From assembly GCA_020633295.1 (NCBI GenBank), contig JACKDW010000006.1, forward strand, positions 310,001 to 374,000: DNA of 64,000 nucleotides, in the 5' to 3' direction. Shown one piece after another: positions 42,948 to 52,422 of this stretch. The notes under the pieces were generated by a model. It searched no databases. It was given only the letters and a program-made list of their open reading frames with translations, and had not been told where the DNA came from. The position numbers and the translations under genes are program-made. How positions within the stretch are numbered: the first letter of the stretch is position 1; each line of letters begins with the position of its first letter. The DNA comes from Myxococcales bacterium (GTDB taxonomy: Bacteria > Myxococcota_A > Polyangia > Nannocystales > Nannocystaceae).

Positions 42948-44683
42948 TGCTCGACTTCTCCCGCCTGCCGTCCATCGGCGCCGCCCTGCGCGACTCGACC
43001 GTCGCGTACAAGAGCCACGTCGCGCTGATCGAGGCCGACCGTCACCGCGAGAACGGGCGCTGGACCTACCGCGAATTTCGCGACGAGTCCGAGCGCTTCG
43101 CCGCGCTGCTCGCCCGCCGCGGCGTCGAGCCGGGCGATCGCTGCGCGATCCTGATGCAGAACCAGGCCAAGTGGCTGATCAGCGCCACGGGCGCGATGTG
43201 GACGGGCTGCGCGCTCGTGCCGCTCGACTACAAGCTGACCGCGCGCGAGCAGCTCGAGCTGATCGGCCTGTGCCGCCCGCGGGTGCTCGTCACCGAGTAC
43301 CACAGCTGGCATCAGCTCTGCCGCGAGGAGCAGCGCCACGTCCTCGAGCGCACGCTCGTGCTCGTCACCGAGCCGCCGCGCGACGCCGAGCTCGGGCCCG
43401 CCAGCGAGTGGCGATTGCCGGAGCGCGCAGACGACTTTCGCTACCACGAGCCGGCGCGCGACGACGTCGCGTGCATCGTCTACTCCTCCGGCACCGGCGG
43501 GCGCCCCAAGGGCTGCCAGCTGACCCACGAGGCCTACCTGTGTCAGGCCGAGGTGCTCGGCAACATGTACCCGATGGACGAAGGCGACCGGTTCTTCTCG
43601 GTCCTGCCGACCAACCACGCCATCGACTTCATGTGCGGCTTCCTGCTCCCGCTGCTCATGGGCGGCGCGGTCGTCCACCAGCGTACGCTGCGCTCGGAGT
43701 TCCTCGCGTCGACCATGCAGCGCTACGGCGTCACCCAGATCGCGCTGGTGCCTCGCCTGCTCAAGGCCATGAAGGAGAAGATCGAGGAGAACCTCGACGA
43801 CCTCCCGAAGTGGCAGCGCGCGGTCGTCGACGGGCTGATCGAGGCCAACGTCCGCGCGACCCGGCGCGCGCCCAACCACGCGCTCTCGCGCCGCCTGCTG
43901 CGGCCGATCCACGACCGCTTCGGCGGCAAGCTGCGCCTCATCGTCACCGGCGGCGCGTTCTGTGAGCGCGAGACCGCGGAGTTCTTCAACCGCCTCGGCT
44001 TCCCGCTCGCGATCGGCTACGGCCTGACCGAGGCCTGCACGGTGCTCACGCTCAACGACCTGAAGCCGTTCCGGGCCGACAGCGTGGGCGCGCCCGTCGA
44101 GGGCGTCGAGCTCGAGCTGCGCGACAAGAACGCGGCCGGCGTCGGCGAGGTCTGGGTGCGCGCGCCGACCGTCATGAAGGGCTACCTCGATCAGCCCGAG
44201 CTGACCGAGGAGGCGATCGTCGACGGTTGGCTGCGGACCGGCGATCTCGGGGTCATCGACGCCGCCGGGCACCTCAAGCTCGTCGGGCGGGCCAAGAACA
44301 TGATCGTCACCTCGGGCGGCAAGAACGTGTACCCCGAGGACATCGAGGCCGCGTTCACCGAGCTCGACGGCTGCGAGGAGCTGTGCGTGTTCGCGGCCAA
44401 CTACATCTGGCCGACCGGCTCGCTCACCGGCGAGCAGCTCATCGTCGTCCTGCGCCGCAAGGCCCCCGGCCCGCGCGAGACCGGCGAGTCGCTCGACGAG
44501 GCCATGATCGCCGATCTCCAGCGCCGCAACCGGCGGCTCTCGGACTTCAAGCGCCTGTCCGCCTTCGTGCGCTGGGACGAGGAGTTCCCCCGCACCGCCT
44601 CGCTCAAGATCAAGCGTCAGGCGCTGGCGGTGCAGCTGCGGGAGCAGCTCACGCGCGAGGAGGCGCTCCAGGAGCTCCGCTGA
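42947..44683 (+). CDS. Acyl-AMP ligase (long-chain fatty acid-CoA/ACP ligase family)
   Basis: 578 residues from ATG 42947. The adenylate-forming core motifs are present: YSSGTGGRPKGCQLTH (P-loop A3, near 179-194), GYGLTEACTVL (A5), WLRTGDLGVID (A7/A8) and ASLKIKRQAL with the A10 catalytic Lys. The enzyme activates a carboxylic acid, most likely a fatty acid, with ATP and can load it onto CoA or onto the ACP encoded immediately upstream. There is no signal or membrane anchor beyond the hydrophobic loops. Its start overlaps the ACP stop. Confidence 0.9.
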   Translation: MLDFSRLPSIGAALRDSTVAYKSHVALIEADRHRENGRWTYREFRDESERFAALLARRGVEPGDRCAILMQNQAKWLISATGAMWTGCALVPLDYKLTAREQLELIGLCRPRVLVTEYHSWHQLCREEQRHVLERTLVLVTEPPRDAELGPASEWRLPERADDFRYHEPARDDVACIVYSSGTGGRPKGCQLTHEAYLCQAEVLGNMYPMDEGDRFFSVLPTNHAIDFMCGFLLPLLMGGAVVHQRTLRSEFLASTMQRYGVTQIALVPRLLKAMKEKIEENLDDLPKWQRAVVDGLIEANVRATRRAPNHALSRRLLRPIHDRFGGKLRLIVTGGAFCERETAEFFNRLGFPLAIGYGLTEACTVLTLNDLKPFRADSVGAPVEGVELELRDKNAAGVGEVWVRAPTVMKGYLDQPELTEEAIVDGWLRTGDLGVIDAAGHLKLVGRAKNMIVTSGGKNVYPEDIEAAFTELDGCEELCVFAANYIWPTGSLTGEQLIVVLRRKAPGPRETGESLDEAMIADLQRRNRRLSDFKRLSAFVRWDEEFPRTASLKIKRQALAVQLREQLTREEALQELR

Positions 44684-44707
44684 GGACAGCCGCCCCGATG
44701 CCCGCCC

Positions 44708-44729
44708 GGCGCGGTACCCTGGGCGCGCC
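44708..44729 (+). promoter_or_regulatory. Short inverted repeat with TACCCT in the loop, upstream of the lipid kinase
   Basis: GGCGCG (44708-44713) and CGCGCC (44724-44729) flank a 10-nt loop containing TACCCT (44715-44720). It is in the 94-bp gap between the ligase and lipid kinase genes, where an internal promoter would make sense. At 6 bp it may be chance. Confidence 0.3.
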
Positions 44730-44777
44730 ACGGACGACCGCGTCTGCACGTGGTCGGCGCCACGAGGACACACGACG

Positions 44778-45719
44778 ATGGCCAACGACACCACCCGCGG
44801 AGACCGACGCTACGTCGCCATCTTCAACCCGGCCGCCGGCGGCGGGCGCTGCGGCGCGCGGGCGCCCGCGGCGATCGAGCGGCTGCGCGGCGCCGGGCTC
44901 GAGATCGAGGTGCGCGAGACCGCGGCCGCCGGCGACGGCGAGCGCATCACCCGTGAGGCGGTCCAGTCCGGCGCCCGGAACTTCATCGCCATCGGCGGCG
45001 ACGGCACCACCTACGAGATCATCAACGGGCTGTTCTCGCCGGCGTCCGGCGACGAGCTGCCGCCGCCCATCGCCGAGCCCGTCAGCGTCGGCTTCCTGCC
45101 CATGGGCACCGGCAACTCGTTCCTGCGCGACTTCAGCGACCGCGGCGCGGACTACTCGATCGACGCGCTCGCCGCGGGCGCGCGGCGCCCCTGCGACGTC
45201 ATCCGCGTCCGCCACACCCGCGGCGTCCTGCACTTCATCAACATCTTCAGCATCGGCTTCGTCGCCGACGTCGCCGCGCTGCGCAACAACCGGTTCTCCG
45301 CGCTCGGCGAGTTCGGCTACATCGTCGCCGTCGTCGCCAAGGTCGCCGCGCTCGCGCCCACGCGCTTCCCGATGGCGCTCGACGACGGCCCGCGCGATCG
45401 CGCGCCGGTCACCTTCATCTCGATCAACAACAGCAAGTTCACCGGCGGCAAGATGATGATGGCGCCCGGCGCCGAGACCGGCGACGGCAAGCTCGACGTC
45501 ATCCGCGTCGGCGAGATGGGCCGGCTGTCGCTGCTGGCGACCTTCCCCAAGATCTTCAAGGGCACGCACCTCGAGCACCCGGCCGTCAGCGCCGTGCAGG
45601 CCCGCGAGATCCACTTCGAACTCGAGGGCGAGCTCGACGTCATGATCGACGGCGAGATGCTGCGAATTCAGCCGACGCACCTCGAGGTCGTCCCGGAGGC
45701 CGTGAATGTCATCGCCTGA
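44778..45719 (+). CDS. Diacylglycerol/sphingoid kinase-like lipid kinase
   Basis: 313 residues from ATG 44778. The DAGK catalytic domain has VAIFNPAAGGGRCGARAP, FIAIGGDGTTYEIINGL (the GGDGT nucleotide motif) and VGFLPMGTGNSFLRDF. The C-terminal half has FINIFSIGFVADVAAL and the metal/substrate region MMMAPGAETGDGKLDVIRVG. It phosphorylates a lipid hydroxyl with ATP. Its 14-nt overlap with the acyltransferase gene that follows suggests one pathway: phosphorylation then acylation, or the converse. Confidence 0.9.
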   Translation: MANDTTRGDRRYVAIFNPAAGGGRCGARAPAAIERLRGAGLEIEVRETAAAGDGERITREAVQSGARNFIAIGGDGTTYEIINGLFSPASGDELPPPIAEPVSVGFLPMGTGNSFLRDFSDRGADYSIDALAAGARRPCDVIRVRHTRGVLHFINIFSIGFVADVAALRNNRFSALGEFGYIVAVVAKVAALAPTRFPMALDDGPRDRAPVTFISINNSKFTGGKMMMAPGAETGDGKLDVIRVGEMGRLSLLATFPKIFKGTHLEHPAVSAVQAREIHFELEGELDVMIDGEMLRIQPTHLEVVPEAVNVIA

Positions 45720-46650
45720 ACCCGCTCCCAACCCGCCCAAGGGCCAGCCAGAGGACAAGCTCGAGGACAAGCTCGAGGACAAGCTCGAGGACAAGCCCGC
45801 GCGAAGCCGCCCGGCGCCGCTGCCCCTGCGCGCGCTCAAGGGCGCGGTCGAGATCGCGCACTCGACCGCGGTCTGGTCCGCGTCCTTCGCCGTGATGAGC
45901 GGCGTCGTCGTGTTCGGCGGCGGGCTCAGCCCCGTCATCCCGTTCCGCAAGACCCACACCTATATCGGCGGGCCCGGGATGGGTCTGTGCCTGCGGCTCG
46001 CCGCGCGCACGCTCGACATCACCTACCACGAGGACTTCGATCCCGAGCGTCGCGGCGTGTTCATGCAGAACCACGTCAACCTCATGGACGCCCACGCCGC
46101 CTGCGCCGCGATCCCGCACGCGTTCTGCGGGCTGATGAACGCCTGGCAGTTCAAGATCCCCGTCTACGGGCAGATCATGCGCCTCGCCGACGGCATCGCG
46201 GTGCACCCCGGCAAGGCCGGTCGCTTCAAGCAGGTCGCCCAGGACGCGCAGGATCGCGCGGCCAAGGGCATCTCGATCCTCGCCTTCCCCGAGGCCCACC
46301 GCACGCGCACCGGCGACGTCCAGCCGTTCAAGCGCGGCGTGTTCTTCATGGCCCGCGACGCCGGCCTGCCGATCATCCCGCTGTGCACGCACGGGATGTT
46401 CAACCTGATGCGCAAGGGCTCGATGCGGATCCGCCGCTCGCACGTCAAGATCTTCGTCGGCCCGCAGATCGAGACCAAGGGGCTGAACAAGGGGCAGCTC
46501 TCCGAGCTGATCACGCGCACCCACGCGGTCGTCGCGAGCTTCTCGGAGACCGGACAGGTGCCCCAGGACGCCGTGCGTCGCCTCCAGCGGCTCCGCGAGG
46601 ACATCCCCGGGGGCGAGTCGTCGCGCGACGGAGACCGCGACGTCGGCTAG
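45706..46650 (+). CDS. PlsC-like 1-acyl-glycerol-3-phosphate acyltransferase
   Basis: 314 residues; ATG 45706 with GGAGG upstream, overlapping the kinase gene by 14 nt. Residues 16-30 are four EDKL-type repeats, a charged spacer from a 12-bp DNA repeat. A membrane segment near 48-78 precedes the catalytic motif QNHVNLMDAH (NH-x4-D) at about 122-131. AFPEAHRTRTGDVQPFKRG is the FPEGTR-like binding block. It acylates a lyso-phospholipid or similar acceptor. It is the last gene of the cluster and converges on the Hpt gene. Confidence 0.9.
   Translation: MSSPEPAPNPPKGQPEDKLEDKLEDKLEDKPARSRPAPLPLRALKGAVEIAHSTAVWSASFAVMSGVVVFGGGLSPVIPFRKTHTYIGGPGMGLCLRLAARTLDITYHEDFDPERRGVFMQNHVNLMDAHAACAAIPHAFCGLMNAWQFKIPVYGQIMRLADGIAVHPGKAGRFKQVAQDAQDRAAKGISILAFPEAHRTRTGDVQPFKRGVFFMARDAGLPIIPLCTHGMFNLMRKGSMRIRRSHVKIFVGPQIETKGLNKGQLSELITRTHAVVASFSETGQVPQDAVRRLQRLREDIPGGESSRDGDRDVG
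45751..45798 (+). repeat. 12-bp in-frame coding repeat, four copies
   Basis: GAGGACAAGCTC is repeated three times and then as GAGGACAAGCCC, giving Glu-Asp-Lys-Leu units near the N-terminus of the acyltransferase. Confidence 0.95.
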
Positions 46651-46658
46651 CTCGCCGC

Positions 46659-46694
46659 GCTCAGCCGCGCTGCTCAGCCGCGCTGCTCAGCCGC
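46659..46694. repeat. 13-bp tandem repeat at the 3' end of the Hpt gene
   Basis: GCTCAGCCGCGCT occurs at 46659-46671 and 46672-46684, then a partial copy GCTCAGCCGC at 46685-46694. The second copy contains the TGA stop of the Hpt gene (46674-46676, minus strand). It lies between two convergent genes. Confidence 0.93.
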
Positions 46695-47045
46695 CGCGCG
46701 CTCGCGCTCCAGGATCACGCACGAGGCCGCGAGCGCCTCGAGAATCGCGTTCACCCGCGCGTTCGCGTTGGCGACCGGGCCGCGCTTGGCGTCCTTCTCG
46801 AGCGCCGCGCACAATTCGACGACCGTCTTGACGCCGACGTTCGCCGAGCTGCCCTTGAGCCTGTGCGCGGCGTTCCCGAGCTTGGCCCAGTCCCCCGACG
46901 CGACCGCGTCGCGGAGGTTCTTGGAGTCGACCTCGCTCTCCTCGAGGTAGGCGCCGACGATCTCGACGACGAGACTCGGCTCGCCCGGCATCGAGTATTC
47001 GTCCAGCTCGCGCAGCGAGCTGAGGTCCACGACCACGTTCGGCAT
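46674..47045 (-). CDS. Histidine phosphotransfer (Hpt) domain protein
   Basis: 123 residues from ATG 47045, which has a strong ribosome site (GGAGGGG) about 6 nt upstream; a longer reading is unlikely. The phosphorylated His is in NAAHRLKGSSANVG, the canonical Hpt motif, within a helical domain. It is a stand-alone phosphorelay protein that passes phosphate between response-regulator receivers. No partner kinase is adjacent (a histidine kinase lies about 6 kb downstream at 53344-54759). Convergent with the lipid cluster. Confidence 0.92.
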   Translation of the reverse strand: MPNVVVDLSSLRELDEYSMPGEPSLVVEIVGAYLEESEVDSKNLRDAVASGDWAKLGNAAHRLKGSSANVGVKTVVELCAALEKDAKRGPVANANARVNAILEALAASCVILERERAAAEQRG

Positions 47046-47405
47046 CCGGCCCCCTCCAATCGAAGATACCACCGGGCTCGCGCGTGAAGCCAGCGACCCG
47101 GGGTCGCGCGCGTGAGAACCCGCGGCCCGCCTCGCCGCGCGCGATGAAACCCGACCGCGCGCGGCCTCGCCTGTCCCGCGCGCGACGCCGTGTCGCGCCG
47201 CGCTGGGCGGAGACGCCCGCTCGCCCGCGCACGCGCGTCGCGAGCTCGCCGATCGCTCGCCGTCACCGTCGCCCTCTCGTCGTCACGACGCGCGCGGTCG
47301 CGCCTCGAGCCCGTGAAACCGGGCGGTTTTCGCCTCAGTCATATCGATGTCGCGCGGGTGGTACACGGGATCCCGAGGCACACACCGCGCCGACGGAGAG
47401 GACCG
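47046..47405. other. 360-bp divergent intergenic region
   Basis: Very GC-rich from 47080 to 47300, then a less GC-rich stretch (GGCGGTTTTCGCCTCAGTCATATCGATG, here summarised as 47321-47350) that probably holds the promoter of the ABC genes. GGAGAGG precedes ATG 47406. No gene is supported. Confidence 0.45.
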
Positions 47406-48299
<894 letters not shown>

Positions 48300-48315
48300 A
48301 CCGGAGGACACGTCG

Positions 48316-51300
48316 ATGTTCCGCGAGTTCTTCCGCTTCGAAAGCGGGTTCCGGTTCCGGAGCCTGATGTTCTGGATCTTCTCCCTGCTGTTCTTCGGCC
48401 TCACGCTGCTGGTGACCGGCTGGGACGAGACCTTCCTGCCGGGCGCCGGCGGCAAGATCGCGCGCAACGCCCCGTTCGCGATCTCGATCTTCTTCATTAT
48501 TATCAGCCAGCTCGGGATGTTCGTCGCGGCGGCCTTCGTCGCCAACTCGGTCAGCCGCGACGACGCGCTCAAGACCGACTCGCTGTTCTTCTCGAGCCCC
48601 GTCAGCCGCCACGGCTACCTCGCCGGGCGCTTCCTGGGCTCGCTCTTGCCGGCGATCGTGATCGTCGTGTTCGCGGCGCTGGGCCACATGCTCGGCTCGA
48701 TCGGCCCGCTGCACCCGCCCGAGAAGCTCGTCCCGATCACGCTCGGGCCCTACGCGGCCGCGATCGGGCTGTTCGTGATCCCCAACTTCTTCGTCATGGG
48801 CGCGCTCGCGTTCACGCTCGCTACCCTGACGCGCCGGGTGCTCAACGCGTACATCGGGCTCATCGTCGTGTTCGTGCTCGTGTTCCTGGCCGACAGCGCG
48901 CTCAGCGATCTCGACTACCGGACCACGCTCGCGCTCATCGATCCCTTCGGCGGCACCGCGTGGAGCTACGTCACCAAGTACTGGACGGTCGCCGAGAAGA
49001 ACACGCAGGTCGTGCTGCTCGACAGCTACCTGCTGCTCAACCGCGCGATCTGGATCGGCGTCGGCGTCGCGCTGCTCGCGTTCACGCACGCGCGCTTCCG
49101 CATGCAGATCGCCGGCGGCGGCAAGCGCCGCAAGCCGCCCGCGCCCGAGGTCACCGAGGCGCCGAGCCGCGCGGCCAACGTGCCGGTGCCGAAGGCCGCG
49201 CTCGACTTCTCGGCGCGCGCCCAGCTCGCGCAGCTGCTGAGCCAGACCTGGCTCGAGCTGCGCTGGGTCACGCGCCGCATCGGCTTCGTCGTGCTCGTCG
49301 GCTTCGGCATGTTCAACGTGCTCGCCGGCGTCTACCTGCAGAGCCGTCAGGCCTACGCCACGCCGATCTGGCCGGTCACGCGCTTCGTGCTCGAGACCGT
49401 CAGCGGCGGCTTCAGCGTGTTCCTGCTCGCGATCATCACGGTCTACTCGGGGCAGATGGTCTGGCGCGAGCGCGAGGCCAAGATGGGCCAGATCTTCGAC
49501 GCGACGCCGATCCCGACCTGGATCCCGCTCGCGTCCAAGGTCTTCGCGCTGATGCTCGCGGTCGTCGTGCTGCTGCTCGCGAGCATGGTCGCGGGCGTCT
49601 CCTACCAGCTCGCCAGCGGCTTCCTCGAGGTCGAGTTCGGGCTGTTCCTCAAGGGCCTGCTGCTCATCCAGTTCCCCGGCTGGGCCGAGCTGGTCGTGCT
49701 CGCGTTCGCCGTCCAGGTGCTGGTCAACCACAAGTACCTCGGGTTCGGCGTGATGGTCCTGTACTACATCGCGCTGGCGATCCTCCCGAACGTCGGCGTC
49801 GAGCACAACCTGCTGCTGTTCGGGCAGACGCCGCCGGCGCCGTACTCGGACATGAACGACTACGGGCACTTCCTGACGCCGTTCTTCTGGTTCAACCTCT
49901 ACTGGCTGTGCGCGATCGCGATCCTCGGGCTCGTCTCGAGCCTGTTCTGGGTGCGCGGCACCGACACGCGCTTCCGCCTGCGCGCCCGCGAGGCCCGGCG
50001 CCGCGTGACGCCGGCCCACAGCGTGTTCCTGATGACGATGGTCACCTGCTTCATCGGCAGCGGCGCGTACATCTACTACAACACCAACGTCCTCAACACG
50101 TTCAAGACCAGCGACCAGCAGGAGCAGGAGCAGGTCGACTTCGAGCGCAAGTACAAGAAGTACGAGGACGCCCCGCAGCCGCGCCTGACCGCGGTCAAGC
50201 TCGACGTCGACATCTACCCGGACCAGCGCTACGTGCACGCGCGCGGCACGATGACGCTGGTCAACAAGACCGACGCGCCGATCGCCGAGCTCCACCTGAT
50301 CATCGACCCGGAGATCGAGCTGCTCTCGCTCAGCGTGCCCGAGTCCGCGCGCACGCTCCACGACGAGGCGCTCGGCTTCTCGATCTACGCGCTGCCCGAG
50401 CCGCTCGCGCCCGGGCAGACGCTGCCGCTCGAGTTCGAGACCAAGCGTCACAACCGCGGCTTCACCAACGGGCGCGGCAACATCAACGTCGTGCACAACG
50501 GCACCTTCTTCCACGGCGGCGAGATCGTGCCGAGCGTCGGCTACAACCGCGACTTCGAGATCGCCGACGACGAGAAGCGCCGCGAGTATGACCTCCCCGA
50601 GCGCCCGCGCATGCTCCCGGTCGACGACATGGCCGCGCGGATGAACACCTACATCTCGACGGAGGCCGACTGGATCGACTTCGAGACCACGGTCAGCACC
50701 GTCGCCGACCAGGTCGCGATCGCGCCGGGCTACCTGCAGAAAGAGTGGACCGAGGACGGGCGGCGCTACTTCCACTACAAGATGGACGCGCCGATCCTGA
50801 ACCTCTACGGGTTCCTCTCAGCGCGCTTCACCGTCGTGCGCGACAGCTGGAAGGACGTCTCGATCGAGGTCTACCACCACGCGCCGCACGACTACAACGT
50901 CGAGAAGATGATCCAGTCGGTCAAGGACTCGCTCGAGTACTACACCGCGAACTTCAGCCCCTACCAGCACCGGCAGGTGCGGATCATCGAGTTCCCGCGC
51001 TACCGCAACTTCGCGCAGTCGCTGCCCAACACGATCCCCTACTCCGAGGGCATCGGCTTCATCGCCAAGCTCGTCGACCCCGACGACATCGACTACGTGT
51101 ACTACGTCACCGCCCACGAGATCGCGCACCAGTGGTGGGCGCACCAGGTCATCGGCGGCAACGTCCAGGGCAGCACGCTGCTGGTCGAGAGCATGGCGCA
51201 GTACTCCGCGCTGATGGTGATGGAGCAGAAGTACGGGCGCGACAAGATGAAGCGCTTCCTGCGTCACGAGCTCGACTCGTACCTGCGCGCCCGCGGCGGC

Positions 51301-51909
51301 GAGCGGATCAAGGAGAACTCGCTGATGCTCAACGAGAACCAGCAGTACCTCCACTACAACAAGGGCAGCGTCGTCCTGTACGCGCTGCGCGAGTACATCG
51401 GCGAGGACGTGCTCAACGCGGCGCTCGCCAGGTTCATCGAGGCGCACAAGTTCGAGCGGCCGCCGTTCACGACCGCGGTCGAGTTCGTCGACGCGCTCGA
51501 GGCCGCGACCCCGGCGGACCGCAAGTACATCATCGACGACTGGTTCCGGACCATCACGCTGTACGACAACAAGGTCACGTCCGCGCGCGCCGAGCCGCTC
51601 GGCGACGACCGCTACAAGGTCACGCTCGAGATCGAGTCCCGCAAGCTCCGCTCGGACGGCCTCGGCGAGGAGCAGGAGATCCCGCTGCACGAGGGCGGCG
51701 AGCGCGTCGAGCTCGGCGTGCTCGGCCCCGACGACGCGGACGGCGACGAGACCGTGCTGTACCGCGGCTTCCACACGATCACGGGGCCGTCGTCGACCTT
51801 CGAGCTCGAGGTCCGCGGCGAGCCCAAGAAGGCCGGCGTCGACCCGATGGTGCTGCTGATCGACCGCAACCCGGACGACAACGTGAAGCCGGTCGAGCTG
51901 ATCAAGTAG
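48316..51909 (+). CDS. ABC-2 permease fused to an M1-family metallopeptidase
   Basis: 1197 residues. The N-terminal 590 residues are two blocks of membrane segments (residues about 15-260 and 320-560, the latter containing IIISQLGMFVAAAFVANSV-type helices), an ABC-2 exporter permease. The C-terminal 600 residues form an M1 aminopeptidase: HEIAHQWWAHQ with zinc ligands His934 and His938 and Glu935, the third ligand Glu958 in LLVESMAQYSAL, and NKGSVVLYALREYIGE. The peptidase would lie outside the membrane. This fusion is known from other bacteria but is uncharacterised. It is paired with the ATPase upstream. Confidence 0.9.
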   Translation: MFREFFRFESGFRFRSLMFWIFSLLFFGLTLLVTGWDETFLPGAGGKIARNAPFAISIFFIIISQLGMFVAAAFVANSVSRDDALKTDSLFFSSPVSRHGYLAGRFLGSLLPAIVIVVFAALGHMLGSIGPLHPPEKLVPITLGPYAAAIGLFVIPNFFVMGALAFTLATLTRRVLNAYIGLIVVFVLVFLADSALSDLDYRTTLALIDPFGGTAWSYVTKYWTVAEKNTQVVLLDSYLLLNRAIWIGVGVALLAFTHARFRMQIAGGGKRRKPPAPEVTEAPSRAANVPVPKAALDFSARAQLAQLLSQTWLELRWVTRRIGFVVLVGFGMFNVLAGVYLQSRQAYATPIWPVTRFVLETVSGGFSVFLLAIITVYSGQMVWREREAKMGQIFDATPIPTWIPLASKVFALMLAVVVLLLASMVAGVSYQLASGFLEVEFGLFLKGLLLIQFPGWAELVVLAFAVQVLVNHKYLGFGVMVLYYIALAILPNVGVEHNLLLFGQTPPAPYSDMNDYGHFLTPFFWFNLYWLCAIAILGLVSSLFWVRGTDTRFRLRAREARRRVTPAHSVFLMTMVTCFIGSGAYIYYNTNVLNTFKTSDQQEQEQVDFERKYKKYEDAPQPRLTAVKLDVDIYPDQRYVHARGTMTLVNKTDAPIAELHLIIDPEIELLSLSVPESARTLHDEALGFSIYALPEPLAPGQTLPLEFETKRHNRGFTNGRGNINVVHNGTFFHGGEIVPSVGYNRDFEIADDEKRREYDLPERPRMLPVDDMAARMNTYISTEADWIDFETTVSTVADQVAIAPGYLQKEWTEDGRRYFHYKMDAPILNLYGFLSARFTVVRDSWKDVSIEVYHHAPHDYNVEKMIQSVKDSLEYYTANFSPYQHRQVRIIEFPRYRNFAQSLPNTIPYSEGIGFIAKLVDPDDIDYVYYVTAHEIAHQWWAHQVIGGNVQGSTLLVESMAQYSALMVMEQKYGRDKMKRFLRHELDSYLRARGGERIKENSLMLNENQQYLHYNKGSVVLYALREYIGEDVLNAALARFIEAHKFERPPFTTAVEFVDALEAATPADRKYIIDDWFRTITLYDNKVTSARAEPLGDDRYKVTLEIESRKLRSDGLGEEQEIPLHEGGERVELGVLGPDDADGDETVLYRGFHTITGPSSTFELEVRGEPKKAGVDPMVLLIDRNPDDNVKPVELIK

Positions 51910-51938
51910 CGACGCGGTCCGCGTCGCCGCGACGACGA

Positions 51939-51974
51939 AAGAGACACCGCCTCCGACCGGAGGCGGTGTCTCTT
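51939..51974. terminator. Strong bidirectional terminator
   Basis: AAGAGACACCGCCTCCG (51939-51955) and CGGAGGCGGTGTCTCTT (51958-51974) are exact reverse complements separated by AC. The A/T-rich stem ends give a short A-run on one side and T-run on the other. It lies between two convergent genes and can serve both. Confidence 0.88.
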
Positions 51975-51996
51975 CTTGGTGGACGAGCGCGACGGG

Positions 51997-52359
51997 CTAC
52001 GCGTCGCGCTTCTCGTCGCTGGCCGACTCGCCGGCGCCCTCGTCCGCGGCGCCCTCGCCCGCGTCAGCGCCCTCGGCCGGCGCCTCGCCGGGCTGCTTGC
52101 CGCCGGCCTTGAGATCGCCGAGGAGCTTCTGGAAGGCGGTGCGCGTCTCGTTGAGCATCTCGCCGGCGCGCGAGTAGGCGCCCTCGCCGATCTGCTCGAT
52201 CTCGTGCTCGATCTTGCGCAGCTGCGGCTCGTACTCCTGCCAGCGCTTGCGCGCCTCCATACCGCCGAGGTTGATCTTCAGCTTGATCTCGTCACGCAGC
52301 CGCTTGGCGTCGGTGAGGCTGTCTTGGAACTTCTTACGGACATCATCGGTGATCGACAT
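51997..52359 (-). CDS. Small coiled-coil protein of unknown function
   Basis: 120 residues from ATG 52359; the upstream part of the frame is not used because the ATG has GAGGTCCC close by. A helical, highly charged body (VRKKFQDSLTDAKRLRDEIKLK and QLRKIEHEIEQIGEGAYSR) is followed by an acidic Glu/Gly/Ala tail (about 85-120). No signal peptide or membrane segment. It resembles the short phage-shock/TATA-like or filament-associated coiled coils only in general character. No family recognised. Confidence 0.7.
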   Translation of the reverse strand: MSITDDVRKKFQDSLTDAKRLRDEIKLKINLGGMEARKRWQEYEPQLRKIEHEIEQIGEGAYSRAGEMLNETRTAFQKLLGDLKAGGKQPGEAPAEGADAGEGAADEGAGESASDEKRDA

Positions 52360-52422
52360 GGACGGGACCTCTCGCGCGCGAAGGTAGCACACCGCAGCCG
52401 GCGGCTGACGGCCCGCGCGGCT

